64,000 nucleotides of DNA from Streptomyces katrae (GTDB lineage: Bacteria > Actinomycetota > Actinomycetes > Streptomycetales > Streptomycetaceae). The stretch covers positions 158,026 to 222,025 of the forward strand of contig NZ_JNZY01000009.1 in the NCBI RefSeq assembly GCF_000717655.1. The letters are read 5' to 3'. A model generated the notes under the pieces. It was given only the letters and a program-made list of their open reading frames with translations. It did not search any database and was not told the origin of the DNA. Shown in pieces: positions 55,880-63,960 of this stretch; position 1 is the first letter of the stretch; every line of letters starts with the position of its first letter. Made by a program: the position numbers and the translations under genes.

Positions 55880-56482
55880 GTGAGCACCGTCAACCGCCGC
55901 ACTCTCGTACGAGCCGCCGCAGTGACCGTCTGCGCCGGAACCCTCCTCGGGCTGCCCGCCGCGGCCGCCCTCGCCGAAGGGGTGCCCGCCGCTTCGGCCG
56001 CGCACTCCGCGGGCGCGCCCCGGACCCTGGTCAAGAGCCTCGCCCTCGCGGACGGCGTGTCCAAGGCGAACGTCTACCGCATCGCCAAGGGCGGCTTCCA
56101 GGCCGACATCCTGGCCGCCGACGGCGCCAGGGCGGCCACCCTGACCAGCCGCGACGGCGCCGCCGGCTTCGGCGGCTCCGGCCCGCTGCACGTGGCGCTC
56201 CAGCCCGACGGCCGGCTGTCCTCCTGGGCCGGCGACACGGGCGAGACCGGCGCCGACGGCGCTGCGCCCGCCGCCGACGGGTACAAGACCGGCACCCGGG
56301 ACGGGCGCGTCGTCCAGGCCTCGGCCCCGCATGCCCGCTCGGTCGCCTCCGGGGCCCTGGACCCGCTGGCCGACGGGCCGGGTGACGGTGTGCTGCTGCT
56401 CGCCGCGGGCGGCGGTATCGCGGCCGTGGGCGCCGCCGGGCTCGGCTTCGCCATGCTGCGCCGGGGGCGCACCGAGGGCTGA
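55880..56482 (+). CDS. Secreted, C-terminally membrane-anchored protein of unknown function
   Basis: A 200-residue protein. A signal peptide (MSTVNRRTLVRAAAVTVCAGTLLGLPAAAALA, with a Tat-like RR) precedes a mid-section rich in Ala, Gly and Asp and a C-terminal helix (GVLLLAAGGGIAAVGAAGLGFAMLRR) followed by GRTEG, so it is anchored with its tail inside. GTG start with AAGGA upstream. I do not recognise the family. Confidence 0.82.
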   Translation: MSTVNRRTLVRAAAVTVCAGTLLGLPAAAALAEGVPAASAAHSAGAPRTLVKSLALADGVSKANVYRIAKGGFQADILAADGARAATLTSRDGAAGFGGSGPLHVALQPDGRLSSWAGDTGETGADGAAPAADGYKTGTRDGRVVQASAPHARSVASGALDPLADGPGDGVLLLAAGGGIAAVGAAGLGFAMLRRGRTEG

Positions 56483-56590
56483 TCCGCCGACGCCCCTGAA
56501 GATCCTCCCGGAACAGCCTCCGGGGAAGTGCCCGGTGCTGACGCCTCCTGGAGCGCCCGGACCCGGCCTCGCCCCCAGGGGCTCAGGAGG

Positions 56591-56866
56591 TCAGGCCGGC
56601 GGCGGGGTCGGCTTGGTCCAGGGCCAGCGGAGTTTGGGCTTCCGGCCGGACGGGGCGTACGTGTACTTCCAGCCCTTCTGGAGGTGCAGCCGCTTCGAGT
56701 AGCCCGCCGGGACCCGCTCGTACAGCAGGACCGTCGCAGGGCCGCCGTCGGCCGAAGGGACCGGGATCTCGTACCACTTCGGCGGGTGGCCGGTCGGGCC
56801 GACGAGGATCGGGAGGACACGGCCGTCCATCGGGCCGCCCTCGAAGGGGGTCGGTTCGCTTCTCAC
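56591..56866 (-). CDS. Small hypothetical protein
   Basis: A 91-residue protein, MRSEPTPFEGGPMDGRVLPILVGPTG..., with YEIPVPSADGGPATVLLYERVPAG and a basic Trp/Pro-rich C-terminus (KLRWPWTKP). GTG start with GGTGGG adjacent. No domain recognised; it is a real-looking gene by codon bias. It lies just after (downstream of) the TetR gene's stop, on the same strand. Confidence 0.7.
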   Translation of the reverse strand: MRSEPTPFEGGPMDGRVLPILVGPTGHPPKWYEIPVPSADGGPATVLLYERVPAGYSKRLHLQKGWKYTYAPSGRKPKLRWPWTKPTPPPA

Positions 56867-56876
56867 CCCACCAGTG

Positions 56877-57593
56877 TCACAGCAGGTGGGCGGCCTCGGA
56901 GACCACGGGGATCACGCGTCGGGCCAGGACCCCGACCGGGCCGTCCGCCGATTCGAGGGCGAGCGCGGCCCGCGCCGCGGCTGCCGTTTCCGGGTCGGTG
57001 GCGGCCGTCGCGGTCAGGAGGGCTATGAACTGGTCGACGAGCCAGTCGCGCAGGGCCGAGACGTCCGGCTGCTTGCCCTCGTCGATCCAGATGAGGGAGG
57101 CCGCCTCGACGGCCGTGATCCAGGTGCGGACCATCATCCGCAGCCGCGGGCCGGGGGCCGGGACGGCCAGGTGGTAGAGGATCTGCTGCGCCGCCGCCCG
57201 GCGGATGCCGTCCACCGTCGCCGTCGTACGCGAGGTCTCGACGACGCTGCCGCCCTGGAGGAGCGCCGAGAAGCCAGCGTCGTGCTCGTCAACGAAGGCC
57301 AGGTAGCGGTCCAGCGCCCGGGAGAGGCGCTGGGTCAGGGGGCCGGCCTGCGGTTCGGCGAAGCACTGCTCGAGGAGGTCCGCCGCCGAGCGCAGGGCTG
57401 CCTCGTACAGCTGCTGCTTGCCGCCCGGGAAGTAGCGGTAGACCAGGGGCCGCGAGACGCCCGCCGCCTCGGCCACGTCGTCGAGCGAGACCTCCTCCGG
57501 GGCCCGGTGCGCGAACAGCGACAAGGCGGCGTCGAGGAGCTGGGCCCGCCGCTCCTCGACGCTCAGCCTGCGGTACGCGCGTACGGTCGTCAT
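56877..57593 (-). CDS. TetR-family transcriptional regulator
   Basis: A 238-residue regulator. The helix-turn-helix (about 10-56: VEERRAQLLDAALSLFAHRAPEEVSLDDVAEAAGVSRPLVYRYFPGGKQQLYEAALRS) is canonical. The C-terminal ligand domain is helical. The ATG at 57593 has no ribosome site but has TACCCT 6 bases upstream (leaderless). It follows the AurF-like oxygenase gene, which is on the same strand and upstream. It probably controls that gene or the divergent pair; its ligand is unknown. Confidence 0.9.
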   Translation of the reverse strand: MTTVRAYRRLSVEERRAQLLDAALSLFAHRAPEEVSLDDVAEAAGVSRPLVYRYFPGGKQQLYEAALRSAADLLEQCFAEPQAGPLTQRLSRALDRYLAFVDEHDAGFSALLQGGSVVETSRTTATVDGIRRAAAQQILYHLAVPAPGPRLRMMVRTWITAVEAASLIWIDEGKQPDVSALRDWLVDQFIALLTATAATDPETAAAARAALALESADGPVGVLARRVIPVVSEAAHLL

Positions 57594-57599
57594 GCCCGC

Positions 57600-57605
57600 A
57601 GGGTA
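57600..57605 (-). promoter_or_regulatory. -10 element of the probable leaderless TetR promoter
   Basis: Minus-strand TACCCT, 6 bases before the ATG at 57593; no Shine-Dalgarno sequence. Confidence 0.5.
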
Positions 57606-57622
57606 GCCCCGCAAGAGCCGGT

Positions 57623-58591
57623 TCAGGCGAGGAGTCCGGAGCTCTTCCAGAGCCTGCGGCCGACCCCGCGCAGCACGCCGATGTCGTCGAGGAAGTCCGT
57701 GAGCCGCTTGGCGCCCGTCTGCATGACCTCGCGGCGGTGGCCGCTCACCCGGACCTGGGCCACGGCTTCGCGCCGGTCGAGGCCGACGTTCTCGTAGACC
57801 TGGGGATTGACGAAGGCCAGGGAGAAGACGCGGGCGGCCTCGCCGCAGCTGATGCGCGTGAGCTCCTGTTCCCAGCGCGGGGCGGTCAGCATCTGGCGGC
57901 GCAGTTCCTCGCGGGCGTAGCGGACGTGCCGGGCCTCCTCGATGACGTGGATGCGGGTGACGCCGCGTACAAGAGGCTGGATGCGCTCGTCGGGGAAGGT
58001 GAGGCGTTGCATCCAGTCGAGGATCTCCTCGCCGAGCAGGGTGCAGGCGAAGGAACCCGGGGTCGTGGAGACCGTCTTGAGAATGCGGGCGAGGTTGTGG
58101 TTGAGGCGGGAGACCGGGTAGGCGGGGGCGCCGGCCTTCTGGATCATGCGGGCGAACATCATCGAGTGGCGGCATTCGTCGGCTATCTCGGTGAGCGCGT
58201 AACGGACGTGGTTGCTGGTCAGGGACTTGTCGTAGATGTGCCGGACCATCAGCTGCATCAGGATGATCTCGAACCAGATGCCGAGCGAGCCGAGCGCCGC
58301 CGCCTCGTGGCGGGAGAGGTCGATGCGCTGCTCCTCGCCCATCTTCTTCCACAGCGGGGTGTCGTAGAGGGAGAGCAGCTCGGGCGGCCAGTAGTACTTG
58401 CCGTCGACGGGCGGGGCGTCCCAGTCGAGTTCCTTGTCGGGGTCGAAGGAGTGCTTGGCCGAGGATTCGAGCAGTCGCGCGGCGATCTCTTCGCGGTCCT
58501 TGAGGAGGCCGAGCGCGTCCTGCAGCGCGCCTCGATCGGTCACGGTCGTCATGGCTTCGGATACCTCGCTCATCGGGTTACCGGCGGTCAT
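57623..58591 (-). CDS. AurF-like diiron oxygenase
   Basis: A 322-residue protein of the AurF family (p-aminobenzoate N-oxygenase type). Ligand-bearing helices are FEIILMQLMVRHIYD, RYALTEIADECRHSMMFARM (Glu and His), LGEEILDWMQR, and THVIEEARHVRYAREEL-like HVIEEARHVRYA (Glu-x2-His). All members of a carboxylate-bridged di-iron site can be placed. The family N-oxygenates arylamines, but the substrate here is unknown. The ATG at 58591 follows a TTGACG promoter at 58597-58625; starts at MSEVSEA or MTTVTDR just inside are possible. It is divergent from the ferritin-like gene. Confidence 0.88.
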   Translation of the reverse strand: MTAGNPMSEVSEAMTTVTDRGALQDALGLLKDREEIAARLLESSAKHSFDPDKELDWDAPPVDGKYYWPPELLSLYDTPLWKKMGEEQRIDLSRHEAAALGSLGIWFEIILMQLMVRHIYDKSLTSNHVRYALTEIADECRHSMMFARMIQKAGAPAYPVSRLNHNLARILKTVSTTPGSFACTLLGEEILDWMQRLTFPDERIQPLVRGVTRIHVIEEARHVRYAREELRRQMLTAPRWEQELTRISCGEAARVFSLAFVNPQVYENVGLDRREAVAQVRVSGHRREVMQTGAKRLTDFLDDIGVLRGVGRRLWKSSGLLA

Positions 58592-58596
58592 CACTT

Positions 58597-58625
58597 ATGA
58601 GACTGCTTGTCAGCAAGACCGTCAA
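58597..58625 (-). promoter_or_regulatory. Promoter and possible TetR operator of the AurF-like gene
   Basis: Minus-strand TTGACG (58625-58620), 17-base spacer, TCTCAT (58602-58597). The spacer holds the imperfect palindrome TGACAAGCAGTCTCA, a shape common for TetR operators. The start codon follows about 6 bases later. Confidence 0.5.
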
Positions 58626-58721
58626 TCCCCTGCGCACGACTTGTTGACCCCGCGTCTACCAACGTGTGACGCTGCCAACCATCCAGTCCTGTACGGAAGT
58701 ACACGAGGCGAGGGGGCGTCA

Positions 58722-59861
58722 GTGTCGACGCACGAGCTCTACACCAAGGACCCGGGCGCGGCCGTCTGGCAGGTTCCGGCCTCCGGCGCGGCCCGCTTCA
58801 GCTGGGAATACGAGGATGGCCGCGAGCGGCTCCTGGCCCTGTACCAGAAGGGCAAGGACAAGCAGTGGGACGGCGCCAAGCGCATCGACTGGGAGCTGGA
58901 GGTGGACCCGTACAACCCCCTCGGCACCCCGGACGAGGCGCTGACCCTCTACGGCACCCGGCACTGGTCGGGGCTCACCGAGAAGGACAAGGGCGAGCTG
59001 CGCCAGCATTACACCGCCTGGAACTTCAGCCAGTTCCTGCACGGCGAGCAGGGCGCGATGGTGTGCGCGGCACGGATCGTGGAGTCGGTGCCGGACCTGG
59101 ACGCGAAGTTCTACTCCGCGACCCAGACGATGGACGAGGCCCGGCACGCCGAGATCTTCGGCCGCTTCCTGCACGAGAAGGTCGGGATGCTCTACCCGAT
59201 CAACGACAACCTCCAGGCACTGCTCGGCGACACGCTGCGCGACTCCCGCTGGGACATGCCGTACCTGGGCATGCAGGTGCTCATCGAGGGGCTGGCGCTG
59301 GCCGCGTTCGGGATGATCCGCGACACGACCGACAAGCCGCTGCCGAAGCAGATCCTGGCGTACGTGATGCAGGACGAGGCCCGGCACGTGGCGTTCGGGC
59401 GGATGGCGCTGCGCGACTACTACAAGCAGTTGACGGACGCCGAGCTGCGTGAGCGCGAGGAGTTCGTGATCGAGGGCTGCTACCTGATGCGGGACCGGCT
59501 GCGCGGGGTGGAGGTGCTGGAGAACTTCGGCATCCCGCGCAAGGAGGCCGAGGAGTTCAGCGAGCAGTCGGAGTTCCTGCACCTGTTCCGGAAGCTGCTG
59601 TTCAGCCGGATCGTGCCGTGCGTGAAGGACATCGGGCTGTGGGGCGAGCGGCTGCAGAAGGCGTACCTGGACATGGGCGTCTTCGAGATGGGCAACTCCA
59701 ACCTGGACCTGCTGATGAGCCAGGACGAGGAGATCGCAGAGGCGCTGGACCGCGAACGGTTCGCGGCGGAGGAGGCGGACCGGGTGGCGGAGGTCGAGGC
59801 GGCCATCGCGGAGGGCGCGGAGGCCGAGACGGCGTCCGCCGCCGGGAACGAAAGCCGGTAG
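58722..59861 (+). CDS. Ferritin-like-superfamily diiron protein
   Basis: A 379-residue helical protein. Two copies of D/E-E-A-R-H (TMDEARHAEIFGRFL and VMQDEARHVAFGRMAL), preceded by helices with HGEQGAMVCAARIVE and MQVLIEGLALAAFGM, give the Glu and His ligands of a di-iron site in a four-helix bundle. It resembles ribonucleotide-reductase-like and fatty-acid desaturase-like oxidases of actinobacteria; the reaction is unknown. The GTG at 58722 has GAGGGGG upstream. The tail from about 345 is acidic and disordered. It is divergent from the AurF-like gene. Confidence 0.88.
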   Translation: MSTHELYTKDPGAAVWQVPASGAARFSWEYEDGRERLLALYQKGKDKQWDGAKRIDWELEVDPYNPLGTPDEALTLYGTRHWSGLTEKDKGELRQHYTAWNFSQFLHGEQGAMVCAARIVESVPDLDAKFYSATQTMDEARHAEIFGRFLHEKVGMLYPINDNLQALLGDTLRDSRWDMPYLGMQVLIEGLALAAFGMIRDTTDKPLPKQILAYVMQDEARHVAFGRMALRDYYKQLTDAELREREEFVIEGCYLMRDRLRGVEVLENFGIPRKEAEEFSEQSEFLHLFRKLLFSRIVPCVKDIGLWGERLQKAYLDMGVFEMGNSNLDLLMSQDEEIAEALDRERFAAEEADRVAEVEAAIAEGAEAETASAAGNESR

Positions 59862-59923
59862 GGCCGGGCGCTGCGCCGACGGCTCCGGCGGGACCGGCCG
59901 TGCCGGCTCCCCCGCAGGGCGTT

Positions 59924-61402
59924 TCACTGGGTGGGCGGGGGCGGCGGCCCGTACAGCGCGGCCTCCATCACCGCGCGGGCGATGGGCGCCGCCGCGCCGT
60001 TGCCGCTGATGTCCCCGCGGTGCGCCTCCGCGTCCTCGACCACCACGGCGACCGCGACCCCCGGCAGCGGCGCGTCCTCGGCCTTGGCCCAGCCGATGAA
60101 CCAGGCGTACGGGGTCCCCGCGTTGCCGACGCCGTGCTGGGCGGTGCCGGTCTTGCCGCCGACCACCGCGCCCGGGACCGCGGCGTTGCGGCCCGTGCCG
60201 TTCTCCACCACCTGCACCATCAACTCCTGCAGGCGCAGCGCCGTCGCCGGGTTCATCGCCCGGCCCAGGCTTCGCTGCTGCCCGCTCCGGACCCGGTCCC
60301 CGTCGTCCTGGGTGGTCCGGTCCACGAGGTAGGGGGACTTGAGCTCGCCGCCGTTCGCGACCGCCGCCGCCACCATCGCCATCTGCAGCGGCGTCGCCGT
60401 CGTGTTGAACTGCCCGATCGAGGACAGCGCCAGCTGGTCCGGGCTCATGTCGGTGTCGAAGTTCGACCGCGACACCCAGGCCGGCACCCGCAGCCCGTCG
60501 TCGTCGAAACCGAACCGGCGGGCCGCGTCCACCATCCCGCGCAGCCCGACCTGGACCCCGATCTTCGCCATCACCGTGTTGCAGGACCACTGCACCGCCT
60601 CCGCCATCGAGGCGTCCTGGCAGCCGGTGCCCGCGTTCGGCAGCAGGGTGCTGGTGCCGGGCAGCGGGTAGGGGTCGGGGGTCTGCGTGGGGGCGTCCAC
60701 GTCGGTGACCACGCCCGCGTCCAGGGCCGCCGCCGCCGTCACGATCTTGAAGGTGGAGCCCGGCGGGTACGTCTCGCGCAGCGCCCGGTTCAGCATCGGC
60801 CGCGCGGGGTCCGCGTTCAGCCGCGCCCAGGCCGCCTTGACGCCCGCGCCCGTGCCGGAGAGCACCTCCGGGTCGTACGAGGGGCTGCTGACCAGCGCGA
60901 GGATCCTCCCGGTGGCGGGGTCGAGCGCGGCCACCGCGCCGCGCCGGCCGGCCAGCCCGGTGTACGCGGCCCGCTGCAGGCCGGCCCGGACGGTGGTCGC
61001 CGCGTTCCCGCCGGCCGGGCGGCCGCGGGCGAGGTCGTACCAGAGCGGGAAGGCCGAGAGCCCCGGGTCGGTGCCCGAGAGGATCGCGTCCTCGGCACGC
61101 TCGAGGAGGCTGGTCCCGTACGTCTGCGAGGAGAACCCGGTGACCGGCGCGTACAGCGGGCCGTCCGCGTACGTCCGCTCGTACCGCAGCAGCTGGCCGC
61201 TGTCCCGGGAGCCGGTGACGGGCCGCCCGTCGACCAGGATGTCCCCGCGGGGCTGGGCGTAGCGCTCGATGGCGGGGCGCTTGTTGGCCGGGTTCGCCCC
61301 GTACGCGGCGGCTTCCCAGACCTGCACCCGGGCCACGTTGACGAGCAGGGCGACGAGCAGCAGCGCGCAGAAGTACGCGCACCAGCGGATGTACCGGATC
61401 AC
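59924..61402 (-). CDS. Penicillin-binding protein 2 (class B transpeptidase)
   Basis: A 492-residue peptidoglycan transpeptidase. One N-terminal transmembrane helix (WCAYFCALLLVALLVNVARV) precedes the dimerisation part and the catalytic domain with Ser216-x2-Lys219 (PPGSTFK), SCN (QWSCNTVM) and KTG (VGGKTGTAQH). It is short for a class B PBP and has no PASTA domain. Its GTG overlaps the ftsW-like stop by 4 bases. The pair is the usual SEDS-PBP2 polymerase/cross-linker unit; one such pair works in cell elongation or sporulation. Confidence 0.94.
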   Translation of the reverse strand: MIRYIRWCAYFCALLLVALLVNVARVQVWEAAAYGANPANKRPAIERYAQPRGDILVDGRPVTGSRDSGQLLRYERTYADGPLYAPVTGFSSQTYGTSLLERAEDAILSGTDPGLSAFPLWYDLARGRPAGGNAATTVRAGLQRAAYTGLAGRRGAVAALDPATGRILALVSSPSYDPEVLSGTGAGVKAAWARLNADPARPMLNRALRETYPPGSTFKIVTAAAALDAGVVTDVDAPTQTPDPYPLPGTSTLLPNAGTGCQDASMAEAVQWSCNTVMAKIGVQVGLRGMVDAARRFGFDDDGLRVPAWVSRSNFDTDMSPDQLALSSIGQFNTTATPLQMAMVAAAVANGGELKSPYLVDRTTQDDGDRVRSGQQRSLGRAMNPATALRLQELMVQVVENGTGRNAAVPGAVVGGKTGTAQHGVGNAGTPYAWFIGWAKAEDAPLPGVAVAVVVEDAEAHRGDISGNGAAAPIARAVMEAALYGPPPPPTQ

Positions 61403-62799
61403 TCGGCGGCCCCTCGGGCCTCGGCGGCTTCGGCGGCCTCGGCTCCGGGCGGGCGGGGCCGGCGGGCGCTGTCACCGAGGCGGACGAGCAGCGCGACGAT
61501 GATCCAGTTGGTGACGACGGAGGAGCCGCCCTGGGCGAGGAAGGGCATGGCCATGCCGGTGAGCGGGATCAGCCCGGTGACTCCCCCGGCGATGACGAAG
61601 ACCTGGAGCGCGACGATCGTGGCGAGCCCGGTGGCGAGGAGGCGCCCGAAGGGGTCGCGCAGCGCGAGCCCGGCGCGGAATCCGCGGTCCACGAGGAGCC
61701 CGTAGAGCAGCAGGATCGCGGTGAGGCCGACGAGGCCGAGCTCCTCGCCGGCGGTGGCGAGGATGAAGTCGGACTTGGCGGCGAAGCCGATGAGGAAGGA
61801 CTGGCCGTGGCCGAGTCCGGAGCCGAGGAGTCCGCCGGCCCCGAAAGCGAAGAGGGACTGGGCGAGCTGGCCGGGCCCCTCGCCGCGCTCGACGGAGGCA
61901 AAAGGATTCAGCCAGTCCTCGACCCGGCTGTGCACGTGCGGCTCCAAGGTGCCGACGGCGTACGCCCCCAGGGCGGCCAGCAGCAGCCCGATCGCGATCC
62001 AGCCGATCCGGCCGGTGGCGGTGAACAGCATGACGACGAAGAGGCCGAAGAAGAGCAGCGAGGTCCCCAGGTCGCGTTCGAGGACGAGCACGCCGACGCT
62101 GAGCAGCCAGATCGCCAGGATCGGGCCGAGGACCCGGCCGGGCAGGAGGCGCAGCTTCCAGAAGAGCCGGCGGCCGGTGAGGGCGAGCGCGGTGCGGTTC
62201 GCGGCGAGGTAGGCGGCGAAGAAGACGGCGAGCAGGATCTTGGCGAACTCCCCGGGCTGGAAGGAGAGTCCGGCGAACCGGATCCAGATGTGGGCCCCGT
62301 TGACGGCCGGGAAGAACACGGGGACGAGCATCAGCGCGAGGGCGGCGGCCACGGAGAGGTAGGCGTACTTCTGGAGCACGCGGTGGTCGCGCAGCAGGAC
62401 GACGACGAGGACGAAGAGGGCCACGCCCAGCGCGGACCAGCGCAGTTGATCCCCGGCGGTGAGATGGGCGGGGGTGGTGACGTCGAGGCGCTGGATGAGG
62501 ACGAGCCCGAGGCCGTTGAGCAGGACGGCGATGGGGAGGACGAGCGGGTCGGCGTACGGGGCCCGGAAGCGGACGGCGAGGTGCGCGATCAGGGCGGCGG
62601 CGGCGAGGCCCGCGGCGTAGTGGCCGGCCGGCCGGGGGGTGCGGCCGGTGGTGGCGAGGCCGACGTAGTGGTGGCCGAGGACGGAGATGAGGACGGCGCC
62701 GGCGAGGAGCGTCAGCTCGACACCTCTGCGTTTGGACGCGGAGCCGTCGGGGGGTGGGGGCGGGGCGGGCTCCGCCACCTCTGCCGTCAGAGCGGTCAT
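61399..62799 (-). CDS. FtsW/RodA-family peptidoglycan glycosyltransferase
   Basis: A 466-residue SEDS protein with about ten membrane helices. LGLVLIQRLDVTTPAHLTAGDQL, SFQPGEFAKILLAVFFAAYLA (the conserved QP..EF/K signature), ILERDLGTSLLFFGLF and GVTGLIPLTGMAMPFLAQGGSSVV mark the family. The SEDS protein polymerises lipid II and its PBP2 partner cross-links it. A cytoplasmic Pro-rich head (EPAPPPPPDGS) precedes the first helix. The ATG has TACGTT 6 bases upstream (leaderless). It overlaps the PBP gene. Confidence 0.96.
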   Translation of the reverse strand: MTALTAEVAEPAPPPPPDGSASKRRGVELTLLAGAVLISVLGHHYVGLATTGRTPRPAGHYAAGLAAAALIAHLAVRFRAPYADPLVLPIAVLLNGLGLVLIQRLDVTTPAHLTAGDQLRWSALGVALFVLVVVLLRDHRVLQKYAYLSVAAALALMLVPVFFPAVNGAHIWIRFAGLSFQPGEFAKILLAVFFAAYLAANRTALALTGRRLFWKLRLLPGRVLGPILAIWLLSVGVLVLERDLGTSLLFFGLFVVMLFTATGRIGWIAIGLLLAALGAYAVGTLEPHVHSRVEDWLNPFASVERGEGPGQLAQSLFAFGAGGLLGSGLGHGQSFLIGFAAKSDFILATAGEELGLVGLTAILLLYGLLVDRGFRAGLALRDPFGRLLATGLATIVALQVFVIAGGVTGLIPLTGMAMPFLAQGGSSVVTNWIIVALLVRLGDSARRPRPPGAEAAEAAEARGAAE

Positions 62800-62805
62800 A
62801 TGGGA

Positions 62806-62811
62806 AACGTA
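62806..62811 (-). promoter_or_regulatory. -10 element of the probable leaderless ftsW-like promoter
   Basis: Minus-strand TACGTT, 6 bases before the ATG at 62799; no Shine-Dalgarno sequence. Confidence 0.5.
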
Positions 62812-62936
62812 GCAAGTGGACGGATGGTATGTCCGGTTATGTCATAGAGTGCCGAAGAGTCGTCAGAAGAGTCGTCGGAGAGCCGTCAAAGAGCCGCCAG
62901 AAACGGTCACGAGGGCACGAATGGGAGCCGCGGCAC

Positions 62937-63326
62937 ATGGGACCTGTGGAATTCATCGTCCTCGCCTTCCCGGAGGAGCAGCTGCGCGTGCCGGCGGTCG
63001 AGGCCGTGATGGGGCTGCGCAAGGCGGGGGTGGTCCGGCTCATCGACGGGCTCGTGGTGTCGAAGGCGGCGGCGGGTGAGGTGCTGGCGGCGGAGTTCGA
63101 CGAGTTCATGGAGCTCCAGGGGCTGCTGAGGCACCGTGAGGCCGCGCAGCTGATCGGGGCGGAGGACATCGAGGAGGCGGCGGAGCTGTTGGAGCGGGGC
63201 AGCTGCGCGCTGCTGCTGGTGGTGGAGCACGTGTGGGCCGAGGACGCGGCGATCGCCGTACGGGCGGCGGGCGGGCGGATCATCGGCTCGGTCCGGATCC
63301 CGCCGGAGCGGACGGGGGCGGCCTGA
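62937..63326 (+). CDS. DUF6325 family protein
   Basis: A 129-residue soluble protein beginning MGPVEFIVLAFPEEQLRVPAVEAVMGLRKAGVVRLIDGLVVSK, the hallmark of DUF6325. The rest is acidic and helical (IGAEDIEEAAELLERGSCALLLVVEHVWAEDAAIAVRAAGGRII). Weak GGGAG lies 10 bases upstream. Function unknown. Its stop overlaps the next start (TGATG), so it is coupled to the SHOCT protein. It is divergent from the FtsW-like gene. Confidence 0.87.
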   Translation: MGPVEFIVLAFPEEQLRVPAVEAVMGLRKAGVVRLIDGLVVSKAAAGEVLAAEFDEFMELQGLLRHREAAQLIGAEDIEEAAELLERGSCALLLVVEHVWAEDAAIAVRAAGGRIIGSVRIPPERTGAA

Positions 63327-63835
63327 TGTTCATCCGCCCGGTCGGCGTACGAATCGAACCGGCCCGCCGCCCCTCGGGCCACCCGCTGCTCCGCGGCCTC
63401 CTGACCCGAGCGGCGGGACGGGTGCCGGGGGCCGTGCCGGGGCCCGTGCCGGGGGCGGAGCCGGGGATGGAGCCGGGGATGGAGCCTGGGGCGGAGCCGG
63501 GGGCCGTGCCGGTGCCTGTGCCGGGGGCGGTGCCGGGGATGGAGCCTGGGGCGGAGCCGGGGGCCGTGCCGCTGCCCGTGCCGGGGGCGGAGCCGGGGAT
63601 GGAGAGGATGGAGCCGGGCTCCGAACCGGTGGCCGAGCCCGGCGCCCTGCCCGGCGGCCCGACCACCGAACTGGGAACGGAGCCCGGCCCCCCGCCCGGC
63701 GGCCCGACCGCGGGGCCGGGGGCGCCACTCGGGGGGCTGGCCGCCGAGTTGGCGGAGCTGGCGAAGCTGGCCCGGGAGGGCCTCCTGACCCCGCAGGAGT
63801 TCAAGGAGGCCAAGGCCCGTCTCCTCCACCCCTGA
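63326..63835 (+). CDS. SHOCT-domain protein with low-complexity repeats
   Basis: A 169-residue protein. A short N-terminus (MFIRPVGVRIEPARRPSGHPLLRGLL) leads to a Gly/Pro/Glu/Val repeat region (about 33-140), then a C-terminal SHOCT helix pair (AAELAELAKLAREGLLTPQEFKEAKARLL). The SHOCT motif is often at the end of membrane-associated or oligomer-forming proteins. The start overlaps the DUF6325 stop. In related streptomycetes the pair DUF6325-SHOCT is recurrent; its role is unknown. Confidence 0.83.
   Translation: MFIRPVGVRIEPARRPSGHPLLRGLLTRAAGRVPGAVPGPVPGAEPGMEPGMEPGAEPGAVPVPVPGAVPGMEPGAEPGAVPLPVPGAEPGMERMEPGSEPVAEPGALPGGPTTELGTEPGPPPGGPTAGPGAPLGGLAAELAELAKLAREGLLTPQEFKEAKARLLHP
63481..63600 (+). 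repeat. 60-bp tandem repeat in the SHOCT-protein gene
   Basis: Two exact-length copies (63481-63540 and 63541-63600) with 57 of 60 bases identical, encoding a 20-residue Glu-Pro-Gly-rich unit. The flanks are built from shorter GGGGCGGAGCC/GGGGATGGAGCC modules. It is likely to vary in length between strains. Confidence 0.88.
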
Positions 63836-63884
63836 GCGGTGCCCGGCCGGACCCCGCCCAGCCCCGGCCCGGCCTCGCCGGTGC

Positions 63885-63960
63885 GGGCCCGCTGCGCGGA
63901 GCCGTCTCCCCGACCCGCCCTTCCCCCGTTCCCCGGGCTCCGCCCGGACCCCCGCCGGTG
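63885..63960. repeat. Streptomyces-type GC-rich intergenic repeat (copy at window end)
   Basis: Contains a 23-base stretch (63914-63936) identical to 54679-54701, followed by GGGCTCCGCCCGGACCCCCG. No gene is seen from 63836 to the window end; the frames here are shadows of the repeat. Confidence 0.75.
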
